Positions 10,556 through 18,569 of a DNA stretch of 64,000 nt are shown here, one piece after another (position 1 is the first letter of the stretch; each line of letters begins with the position of its first letter). The translations under genes were made by a program, and so were the position numbers. This DNA is from Ceratopteris richardii (taxonomy: Eukaryota > Streptophyta > Polypodiopsida > Polypodiales > Pteridaceae). The notes beneath the pieces are model-generated. The model searched no databases, was not told where the DNA came from, and saw nothing but the letters and a program-made list of their open reading frames with translations. The stretch covers positions 16,469,267 through 16,533,266 of the forward strand of contig CM035431.1 of assembly GCA_020310875.1 (NCBI GenBank). The letters run 5' to 3'.

Positions 10556-12442
10556 ATGAGCGAGGGGAGCTCATCCTCAGGAGCAACACAGACTCAAAGA
10601 GAGGAACGCGCTCAGAGAAGAGCCCTTGAAAGAGAAAGGAGAAGGTGGGAACCGCCAGGTGAGTGGACCTCGATTGGCTCGAAGAAGTCAGCCAAAAACG
10701 TGTACTCCCGTAGGAGAGTCGCGAATCAAGTGCGGAAGTTTGAAGGAGGGATCCTGAGGCCACGTGCATTAAATTTCTGGGATCGAAGTGATATCGACAT
10801 CACACCTCTGTTCGAAATGGCTCAGCGGATTTCGGTTCACTTGGGGGACTTCACCAAGTTTTCAGGTACTTGGGACGAAGATCCGGATAGTTTTATCCAG
10901 CTGTTTGAGGTTACCTGTGAGGCCAATGATGTAGTTGACCAGGATCAAAGGTTGAGAATTTTTCCGGCTATTCTCCGTGATGAGGCAGCCAATTGGTATG
11001 GGAATCTGACACCACAAGAGCGTGGAACTTATCAAATGCTCAAGGAAGCCTTCTTGGCAAAGTTTCAACGACAAGGCTTCCAAGATAGATTGGCCCAACA
11101 AATGGATTACTTGCGACAAGGAGTCAATGAGAGCATCGATAACTACATTCAAAGAATGGAAACGTTGGTAAGAAAGATGGGCGCGAATGCCCCGAACGAT
11201 GAGACATTGAAACGAAGATTCATTTCGGGATTGAGAGATCCTACGGCGCAGCAGCATATCAGCCTGACAAGACCGGCAACTTTAATGGATGCTAAGGAAC
11301 AAGCAAGGCTTTGGGAGGAAGTACAATTATGCCAACAAAGGAAGATGGAGCTCTTATACGAGCCAATGGGAGGCCCAGGGAGCATACCGATGAAAGATCC
11401 TGGCCAAGGAAGTCCCGCATTGACGACCCCAGCTCTTGTAGCTGCCACTAGCACACCAGGCGAGGTAAAGCTTGCGCTAACTGAAGAACGAATATTGGAA
11501 TTGGTCATGCAAGCTATAAAAGCTGCCACAATGACCCAGGAAACATACACAGTAAAACCAGAGGTGACTACAAACCCCAATCAAGTGTTTCAATCAAATA
11601 CATGGTGTGGAAAGTGCCATGGTTACGGTCATTTAGCTTCAGAATGCCCTACCGTCTCAAGAGTATTTACAGATAGGTCGCCACCTAGAATGCGTTGCAC
11701 TTTTTGTGGAAGAACAAATCACACGGAGGACCGATGTTATAACAAGAGAGCCTATGAAGAGAGGACCATGAAATCGGGAGATACAAGAGAAAGACCCTAC
11801 ACGGGATTGCCTGCTCAAAGTGTTCCACCCACATCTCGTTGGGAAAACAGACAGACTTATGGATATGGTGCTCAGGGTCAAGGAGGAGACTATCCAAGAG
11901 GAGTCGCACGTGATCAAAGGAGAGATGGTCCAATCAAGTGCTGGAGATGCCATGGCTTTGGCCATACTCAATCTAGATGTCCAAACGAAAAGAAACCAAT
12001 TGATTATACTCCACTATGTAGGTACTGTAGTGGAGAGGGCCACTTTGATGAAGATTGTCCAAAACGAAGAGCTACCACCGACAAGGAAAAAGGACCATTA
12101 GGGTCCTCGAATTATGTTGATACTCAGATGCATTCCACATCGAGAGCTCAAGAGCACGTTCCTACAATCGGAGTAGTGTTCAAAACACCGAACCCTCAAG
12201 AAGGCTCTAGCTCATCAATGCACTTTGTGGATGCTTACGAGGCCAAGAACCCGCATAAAGATCCAACTGTGGCAGTAGTCACAAGGACTCAAGAGTATTC
12301 GAAGACGAACAAAGGAGGCAAAGGTGAAGAAGGGAGTCAAGAGAAGATCGTTGAGCGTGAAGAGGTAGAAAACCAAGTTGGAGGATTTGCTGAGCAGCAA
12401 GAGTTTGAGGATGGGGAAGAGATAGAGATTCTTCCACAGTGA
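10556..12442 (+). CDS. Gypsy A gag (capsid and nucleocapsid), four zinc knuckles
   Basis: 628 codons starting with ATG about 105 bases after the LTR. Residues 1-60 are charged and Arg/Ser-rich. Residues about 95-260 form the retrotransposon gag/capsid domain (FTKFSGTWDEDPDSFIQLFE, AANWYGNLTPQERGTYQMLK, RRFISGLRDPTAQQHISL). Four CCHC knuckles of the form C-x2-C-x4-H-x4-C lie at about residues 351-364, 381-394, 462-475 and 488-501; all Cys and His are present. The tail is Glu/Lys-rich. Gag packages the RNA and forms the particle. The stop codon overlaps the pol frame by 34 bases, so pol is probably reached by a -1 shift. No in-frame stop or indel: this gene looks intact. Confidence 0.92.
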   Translation: MSEGSSSSGATQTQREERAQRRALERERRRWEPPGEWTSIGSKKSAKNVYSRRRVANQVRKFEGGILRPRALNFWDRSDIDITPLFEMAQRISVHLGDFTKFSGTWDEDPDSFIQLFEVTCEANDVVDQDQRLRIFPAILRDEAANWYGNLTPQERGTYQMLKEAFLAKFQRQGFQDRLAQQMDYLRQGVNESIDNYIQRMETLVRKMGANAPNDETLKRRFISGLRDPTAQQHISLTRPATLMDAKEQARLWEEVQLCQQRKMELLYEPMGGPGSIPMKDPGQGSPALTTPALVAATSTPGEVKLALTEERILELVMQAIKAATMTQETYTVKPEVTTNPNQVFQSNTWCGKCHGYGHLASECPTVSRVFTDRSPPRMRCTFCGRTNHTEDRCYNKRAYEERTMKSGDTRERPYTGLPAQSVPPTSRWENRQTYGYGAQGQGGDYPRGVARDQRRDGPIKCWRCHGFGHTQSRCPNEKKPIDYTPLCRYCSGEGHFDEDCPKRRATTDKEKGPLGSSNYVDTQMHSTSRAQEHVPTIGVVFKTPNPQEGSSSSMHFVDAYEAKNPHKDPTVAVVTRTQEYSKTNKGGKGEEGSQEKIVEREEVENQVGGFAEQQEFEDGEEIEILPQ

Positions 12443-15153
12443 CCAAGGAGTTTGTGCCAGGCATAGCACCATTCCCTGAAAGATTAAGGGCTCCGAAGTG
12501 TAGGAAGGAAAAACGAAGTCTGGAGGAAGTGGACATTGTAAAGTTGCTCGCGGACACGGAAGTCACGCTAGACATTGGCACATTGCTGAAATGTTCACCT
12601 GCTTATAGGAAACAATTCTACAATGAATATATTAAGAAGCCGAGGAAAGCTCGAGATAAAAAGAGACAAGATAAAGATGTCCAAGGGATCATTCAAAGCA
12701 TTACGACGCAAATTGATTCGAACGCTCCAGCTGTGACAGTCGAGATTAGAGGGTATGCAGTCCCTGGTGCTCAGTTAGATAGTGGAACCGCAGTCAACTT
12801 AATGACCGAGTTCATGATGAAAGCTTTGGGCCTCAACCACATGGAAGAGACGCCGATGTCTTTGAGAATGGCGGATCAAACACAAGTAAAGCCTGCAGGC
12901 CTTTTGAAGAATGTAAGCACAGTTGTGGGCGGTCTAGAGTTTAAAGTTGATTATCTGATAGTAAGACCAAGGACCTCAGAGGCGACCTTCTCGATCCTAC
13001 TTGGACGGCCATGGCTGGTGCAAGCCGAATGTGTGCATGATTGGCGCACAGGTTTTATTTCAATAGGGCCAAAGTCTGATCGGATTCAATTACAAGTATC
13101 CCCACCCTCGAGCAACAAGAAGAAGACAATAATAGTCGATGAGATGGAAAAGAAAGAAAAGGAGAAAGCAAGGCAAGAGATTGCACGAGCTAGGTTTTCT
13201 TTGAACACGGACACCTACAAGAATCTGCTTCAAGACGGGTTCAACTTACAGCTCTTTAAGAATCAAAACACGAAGATGGGAGAATATCAAAATCCATTGC
13301 TCTATAACGACGATTCCGATCAGGAGTTGTTAGGATGGTTGACACATACAAGTGACTTTGAGTGCTACATGTTGAGTATAGACGCAAGTAAAAACAAAAC
13401 TACTCAATCCCTGGAGAAAGGAACCTCAAAAGAAGAGTTGAAACTGGAGTTAGCTCCGACAATGGAACTACAACAGTTGAGAGAAAGGGTCAGAATGCTA
13501 GAAGAAGAGCTTCTAAGGAGAAGTCGACAATCAGACAGAGAAGCGGAAAGTAAAACTAAAGTGCGGGAAGCCATTGCAAAAGCTGAATTAAAGAAATTAG
13601 GTTCAATCGAAACAGAACAAAACAATGATTTATTGGCCAACCATGCACGCGTGATTGGAGAGCACGTTCCAATTACAGTGTCATCAAGGAATAAGGAATA
13701 TTCGCGAGAAGCTCAGGTGGAAAAATGGGAAGTTTTTCCAGAAAAGTTCTTGAGCGTGGGGTCAGAGCTACCAGATGAAGTACGAGATTGTATTAAGTTG
13801 ACACTTAAAAATTTCGGCAAGGCCTTTGCATGGTCATACAGTGATTTGAGAGGAATTGATCCCCGAATCTGCCAACATTATATAGACTTGGAAGAAGGCA
13901 CACGACCAATATGTCAACGACTTAGGCGGACAAATCCAGTCTACTCGGAATTGATCAAGTTGGAATTGACTAAATTATTGGAAGCAGGATTCATATATCC
14001 CATCGCATCCAGTGAATGGGTATCACCAATTGTAGTTGTTCCGAAGAAAAATAAGAAAATCCGTATTTGCATAGATTATCGAAAGCTGAACGAGCGCACG
14101 AAGAAGGATCATTTCCCTTTGCCCTTTACTGATCAAATCTTGGACAGAGTAGCTGGCCATAAATTGTACTCATTTTTGGATGGTTTCAGTGGGTACAACC
14201 AGATCCAAATCCATGAAGAGGATCAATCAAAAACTACTTTCACCACGGAATGGGGCACATACGCATATTGTGTGATGCCATTTGGATTATGCAATGCACC
14301 GGCCACATTCCAGAGAGCAATGATAGCTGCATATCAAGACTATTTGCAGGATTGGATGGAGATATTCCTCGATGATTTTGCAATCAGAGGCAATGATGGA
14401 AACATGATGGAGAGGATCGAAGCTATTTTAAGAAGAAGCATCAAAAAAGGCATCGCATTAAATCCTGAAAAGTGTACATTTGGAGTACGAAGAGGATTGC
14501 TTTTGGGACATGTTATTTCCGAAAAAGGGATTGCGATTGACGAGGATAAAGTGGAAAAGATCGGACAACTTCCACCTCCTCAAAACTTGCGGCAACTCAG
14601 AGGATTCTTGGGCCATGCGAATTATTATCGACGTTTTATATTAAATTTTGCATCAATAGCGGCACCACTGACGAATCTTTTGAGGAAAGACCAACAATAC
14701 CAATGGACTGAAGAGTGTCAAGTTGCATTCGACTCGATCAAGGAGAGATTGAAAAATGCACCAATCTTGGTAGCACGCGATTGGACGAAAGAATTCCATG
14801 TGCATACCGACGCTTCTCATACTGCGGTTGGAGCAGTACTATGCCAAGCCGATGAAAAGAAGTTGGACCACCCTATTTATTACGCAAGTCGCAACTTGAA
14901 TAGCACTGAGAGGAACTACACGACTACAGAGAAGGAATGCCTCTCGATGATCTTTGTGATAAACAAGTATCGGCATTACCTGATGGGAAAGCATTTCACG
15001 TTTTATGTGGATCATGAAGCCCTCAAGTATATCATTAATAAGCCCGAGCTATCAGGGCGATTGATGAGGTGGATGCTACTTCTCCAAGAATTTCAGTTCA
15101 CAGTGGTAACCAGACCAGGCAAAGCGCATATATTGGCCGACCATTTATCTTGA
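12439..15153 (+). CDS. Gypsy A pol, part 1: protease, reverse transcriptase, RNase H
   Basis: 904 codons in the -1 frame relative to gag, open from 12409 and read here from GTG. The protease shows GAQLDSGTAVNLM (catalytic Asp about residue 114) and TFSILLGRPWL. A charged, partly coiled linker follows (about residues 340-400). RT blocks: ASSEWVSPIVVVPKKNKKIR, ICIDYRKLNERTKKDHFPLP, LYSFLDGFSGYNQIQ, VMPFGLCNAPATFQR and the catalytic EIFLDDFAI (Asp 645 and 646). RNase H begins at KEFHVHTDASHTAVGAVLC and ends TRPGKAHILADHLS. The frame ends in TGA at 15151-15153 where the family normally has Arg, consistent with a CGA to TGA change; the same frame continues beyond. Confidence 0.92.
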   Translation: MTKEFVPGIAPFPERLRAPKCRKEKRSLEEVDIVKLLADTEVTLDIGTLLKCSPAYRKQFYNEYIKKPRKARDKKRQDKDVQGIIQSITTQIDSNAPAVTVEIRGYAVPGAQLDSGTAVNLMTEFMMKALGLNHMEETPMSLRMADQTQVKPAGLLKNVSTVVGGLEFKVDYLIVRPRTSEATFSILLGRPWLVQAECVHDWRTGFISIGPKSDRIQLQVSPPSSNKKKTIIVDEMEKKEKEKARQEIARARFSLNTDTYKNLLQDGFNLQLFKNQNTKMGEYQNPLLYNDDSDQELLGWLTHTSDFECYMLSIDASKNKTTQSLEKGTSKEELKLELAPTMELQQLRERVRMLEEELLRRSRQSDREAESKTKVREAIAKAELKKLGSIETEQNNDLLANHARVIGEHVPITVSSRNKEYSREAQVEKWEVFPEKFLSVGSELPDEVRDCIKLTLKNFGKAFAWSYSDLRGIDPRICQHYIDLEEGTRPICQRLRRTNPVYSELIKLELTKLLEAGFIYPIASSEWVSPIVVVPKKNKKIRICIDYRKLNERTKKDHFPLPFTDQILDRVAGHKLYSFLDGFSGYNQIQIHEEDQSKTTFTTEWGTYAYCVMPFGLCNAPATFQRAMIAAYQDYLQDWMEIFLDDFAIRGNDGNMMERIEAILRRSIKKGIALNPEKCTFGVRRGLLLGHVISEKGIAIDEDKVEKIGQLPPPQNLRQLRGFLGHANYYRRFILNFASIAAPLTNLLRKDQQYQWTEECQVAFDSIKERLKNAPILVARDWTKEFHVHTDASHTAVGAVLCQADEKKLDHPIYYASRNLNSTERNYTTTEKECLSMIFVINKYRHYLMGKHFTFYVDHEALKYIINKPELSGRLMRWMLLLQEFQFTVVTRPGKAHILADHLS

Positions 15154-16119
15154 ATTGTTAATGAGGAGCCAATCTCTGGTGTGCCCGATGATGCTCCTGA
15201 TGGGCATCTATTCCAGGTTGATGCTAAAGTACCTTGGTATGCCGACTTGGTGAATTTCTTATGCACCACTAATTATCCACCAGGAGCAAGCAAGAGAGAG
15301 AAGCAAAAACTGTTAGCATTGGCAAAGCACCATAGCATCATTGGTGGGCAGCTCTATCGATATTTTGCACATGAAAGCATTTATCGGAGGTGTCTCAAGG
15401 AAGAAGAAGCAGCCCTAGTTTTGAGGGCATTGCATGACGAACCCTGCGGTGGGCATTTTGCTGGTGAACTAACGGCAAGAAAGGTTTTATTGGCTGGGTA
15501 TTGGTGGCCAACGCTGTTCAAAGACTCTCATACATACTGTAAGAAATGCGACAGATGCCAAAGAATGGGAAAACCAACATTAGCACATGCTGCTCCTCTT
15601 ACGCCGGTGCTGGCTCTTAAGCCATTCGAGAAATGGGGAATTGATTTCGTGGGGCCTATTGATCCTCCCTCAAGATGTCGGTCTAATAGGTATATTTTGG
15701 TCTGCACAGACTATGTTACCAAGTGGGTAGAAGCCAAAGCTCTGAAGACTGACCGAGCTATTGATGTAGCTAAATTTTTGTACGAACAAATTATCACTCG
15801 ATTCGGATGCCCGTTGGAGATAGTGAGTGATAGAGGAACACATTTTGTCAACGAACTGATTGAAGAAATAATGGAATTATATAAGATCAAACATAGAAAA
15901 AGCACTCCATATTACCCGAGGGCAAATGGACAAGTGGAGGTCACCAACAAGGTCCTTGAACAGATTCTGACAAAGACCGTAGCTGTGCATAGGCGAGACT
16001 GGGATGAGAGGCTTTTTGAAGCCTTGTGGGCATATCGAACATCCTATCGAGTGACGACTAAGAGCACTCCGTTCTCTCTAGTATATGGCGAGGAAGCCAT
16101 CTTTCCCATCGAAAAATAA
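15154..16119 (+). CDS. Gypsy A pol, part 2: integrase
   Basis: In frame with part 1 after the TGA. The zinc-binding domain shows LHDEPCGGHFAGELTARK and YCKKCDRCQRMG (H-H-C-C). The core has the D-D-E residues in EKWGIDFVGPI, EIVSDRGTHF and YPRANGQVEVTNK, with spacing normal for gypsy integrases, followed by ALWAYRTSYRVTTKSTPFSL. Integrase inserts the cDNA into the genome. The frame ends at TAA 16117-16119, inside the usual PIE-x-VPTLRV region, so this stop looks like a mutation and not the true end. Confidence 0.9.
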   Translation: MVNEEPISGVPDDAPDGHLFQVDAKVPWYADLVNFLCTTNYPPGASKREKQKLLALAKHHSIIGGQLYRYFAHESIYRRCLKEEEAALVLRALHDEPCGGHFAGELTARKVLLAGYWWPTLFKDSHTYCKKCDRCQRMGKPTLAHAAPLTPVLALKPFEKWGIDFVGPIDPPSRCRSNRYILVCTDYVTKWVEAKALKTDRAIDVAKFLYEQIITRFGCPLEIVSDRGTHFVNELIEEIMELYKIKHRKSTPYYPRANGQVEVTNKVLEQILTKTVAVHRRDWDERLFEALWAYRTSYRVTTKSTPFSLVYGEEAIFPIEK

Positions 16120-16488
16120 GTGCCGACATTAAGAGTGGCCATCGAGGCTAGGCTGGGAGAGGAAGAGTCATTAAAAGAGAGGTACATAAAATTGGTCAAG
16201 CTAGAAGAAAAGAGGCTTATTGCACAGCAAAGTCTGGAAGCTATTCAGAGAAGACGTAAAGAGAGGCATGATAAGAATCTCAAGACCTATGCGATTCAAG
16301 AAGGGGATTTGGTGCTAGTTTATGATAGTAAATATTATAAATTCCCGGGGAAGTTACAGACAAGATGGGCAAGACCGTTTAAGGTGGTGGAACTCAATTC
16401 CAATGGTTCCATGCAAATTCAAGATTTAGGAGAAGAATGTGCTCCCGTGAAGGTTAACGCGCTTCGAGTTAAACCATATTTCAAGTGA
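16120..16488 (+). CDS. Gypsy A pol, part 3: integrase C-terminus
   Basis: 122 codons in the same frame as the integrase core, directly after the premature TAA. It shows EGDLVLVYDSKYYKFPGKLQ and RWARPFKVVELNSNGSMQIQ, the SH3-like DNA-binding tail typical of gypsy integrases (GDLVL...GKL...GPF...V). The final stop TGA is the natural end of pol. No chromodomain follows. Confidence 0.88.
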   Translation: MPTLRVAIEARLGEEESLKERYIKLVKLEEKRLIAQQSLEAIQRRRKERHDKNLKTYAIQEGDLVLVYDSKYYKFPGKLQTRWARPFKVVELNSNGSMQIQDLGEECAPVKVNALRVKPYFK

Positions 16489-16697
16489 TATTAGGACGGG
16501 AGAAGCCAGACGAGATCCAAACGGAGGGACGTAGTAGATTCCTTGTACATACATGTATAGTTATAGATAGATATATATATGCGCATATGTTAGTTATGAT
16601 TTTTGTTGTCATAAATATTATCCTGTGCTAGCTCAAGAGTTTTGGACTTCTAATATTTTTTGTGTTATGCAGAGACTGTTAGGAGCTAAGTTACAAA

Positions 16698-17048
16698 ATG
16701 GCAGACCAAATAACGCAACTCTATTTGTACGAGCTAAGAATATATTTCTCGGACCAAACATTCGCCCGCATGGACATAGATGTCGACGACTTTGAGACGG
16801 AATATGATGTTGAGGAAGCGCATTGGCTGGTATGCTTTATAAACCAGGGTTTGGGTGTTGCATTTTACATTGAGTGTTTTGAGGAATACCTGACTCGACA
16901 TGTAGGATGGGTGGGAGATCGATATTACTATTTTGATCCTTCTAGGGAAATGCCTAACGAGGAAAACGATATCACTTGGGCTTGGGCAGATGTGTTGACG
17001 ATAGGAAGTGATGACGGAGCTCCTAAAGTTGAGCCTGACCCGCCCTAG
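16698..17048 (+). CDS. Unrecognised 116-codon ORF after pol in gypsy A
   Basis: Starts with ATG about 210 bases after pol, in good context (AAAATGG), same strand as gag-pol. The predicted protein is acidic and rich in aromatic residues (YLYELRIYFSDQTFARMDID, AHWLVCFINQGLGVAFYIE, GWVGDRYYYFDPSREMP) and ends in a Pro/Glu/Asp tail. No signal peptide, membrane segment, zinc motif or known retrotransposon domain is visible. It occupies the place where extra ORFs occur in some plant gypsy lineages. It may be a captured host fragment or an accessory protein. The smooth residue make-up favours a real gene; the function is unknown. Confidence 0.55.
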   Translation: MADQITQLYLYELRIYFSDQTFARMDIDVDDFETEYDVEEAHWLVCFINQGLGVAFYIECFEEYLTRHVGWVGDRYYYFDPSREMPNEENDITWAWADVLTIGSDDGAPKVEPDPP

Positions 17049-17404
17049 GCAAGTTGTCGGGATGCGAGTACGATGTGAGACTACATGAGACATCCCGGAG
17101 ACTCACATTCTAGGACACCTAAGGATAGGTATACGAGGAACTAAGGCATAGCCGGCTGTAGTTACCTAGTGAAAAGTCAAATCGATGAATACATATGTAG
17201 TGTCTGTAATTGAGAGAATGGAGTGAAGAGGTGGTTGATCTGTCAAAGGCTAGAGTGTATATGTTTGCATGTATGTGTGGGAACAGTGGGAAAAATCCCT
17301 TTCTTCCTCTCCCTAATTCTCAGGACTTGGGTGAATTAATTAACTAGAAAAAAAAATGAAGAGAAAGAAAAGAAAAAAATGTGTGTTGTTGTGATCGTAC
17401 CAAT

Positions 17405-17733
17405 GCGCTATGGTGGGCTAGTAGGTGGGTGGATTTATCCTAGCCGGGTGGTTAGGAGCATGAACCGCAGTTAGTTTCGCCATAGGCTTGGGATGTATAT
17501 GTTTATGTCTTAGCTACGCGCCATAACGGGTCGGTAGGTAGGTGGAGCCATCGTGGCTGGGTAGTCACGACCACGAGCCGCATCCACCTTCGTTATGGGT
17601 TAGTTGATATATGTTATGTGTTATCATTGTGTGTTTGTGTGTTGTGCGCTGCATTGCATTGGTAGATGGGTGGAATCAACCTGATCGGGTGGTCAGGTCC
17701 ACAAATCGCATCCAGTGTCAACGTAGGCCAACG
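17405..17733 (+). ncRNA. Three tandem hairpins with compensating base changes
   Basis: Three related units of about 80 bases, 113 and 128 bases apart. Each has an inner 5-bp stem around an 8-base loop. Unit 1: CCTAG (17439-17443), loop CCGGGTGG, TTAGG (17452-17456). Unit 2: CGTGG (17552-17556), loop CTGGGTAG, TCACG (17565-17569). Unit 3: CCTGA (17680-17684), loop TCGGGTGG, TCAGG (17693-17697). The stem bases differ but pairing is kept. An outer stem also persists: CTATGG/CCATAG, CCATAACG/CGTTATGG, CATTGG/CCAACG (one mismatch). Unit 2 has a further stem, GGTGGA/TCCACC. The array lies after the last ORF and before the polypurine tract, so it would be in the 3' untranslated part of the element RNA. 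Role unknown: packaging, dimerisation, export and end protection are guesses. Confidence 0.6.
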
Positions 17734-17749
17734 TGTGAAAATAAATAAA

Positions 17750-18554
17750 AAAAAATTTTTTCATATGGAGTTATTCCCCACTCCTGAGGGGGAGAGAGAG
17801 AGAGGAGAGGGCGATGATCGCCTGGAAGGGAACATTATTTTCTTGTGTGATTGGTATGTGTTGGCTTGCGACAGATCAGCTCACTTTGAATCAACATTCT
17901 TGAAAGCACGGATATTCTCTATGTACTTATGGATGAGGCTTTAGGGAGGTAATGCAACGGTCTTGCTTTATAACTTGTGTGCTCTATCCGAGGGTTTTCT
18001 AGTGTGTGTGACACTCTAGGGTTCTGATGTATGTCTTCACTTGCACTCGAGTTTCGATGACTTCTGTAGGACGACGATGGGGATTCTTCGGGAACGTCTA
18101 GTCATGGAATAATTGTACATAGCGAATGGTAGGTGCAATAATGCGGTATGCATTTTGGGTATTTTTGCATGTCCTGTTGAATTCATTTCAGTTGTTGTTG
18201 TTCATTCCGGTATTTCCATTTTTTGTTTTTCCGCAATGACAGTTGTATGTGTAAGACATGGAAAGGTATGCATGTGTTATTTTGGTTGAGACTATTTTCA
18301 TACTGGAATGCATGAGCAATTTGATGTATGTAGAATTGGAGTTGCATATCAGTGTGTATTGGATCATTTTGAAGTGAATGATTTGTATGTATTCATAAGT
18401 GATTTTTTGAGCACTAATAGCTTCAATGAGTGCAGGTTCCGTTGGAGTCATGGTTCGATGGAAAGGTATGCAACCAAGTTATAAACTGACATGTTCATGG
18501 CTGTTTGGGTTATCTTGCAGCATGTAATGGCTTGTCGAGGACGACTTCGCGAAT
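17750..18554 (+). other. Gypsy A 3' non-coding stretch
   Basis: AT- and G-rich sequence between the hairpin array and the polypurine tract, with an A run then a T run near 17745 and a short GA-rich run near 17790. Frames here are short and I see no motif in them. Nothing else is recognised. Confidence 0.5.
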
Positions 18555-18569
18555 AAGAAGAGGGGAGTA
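18555..18569 (+). other. Polypurine tract of gypsy A
   Basis: AAGAAGAGGGGAGTA lies directly before the TG of the 3' LTR. This is the expected plus-strand primer. Confidence 0.85.

Noticed and set aside
17666..17944. A 92-codon ORF within the hairpin array and tail of gypsy A
   Set aside because: It runs through the third hairpin unit and A/T runs, with no protein-like pattern; the RNA structure explains the conservation there better.
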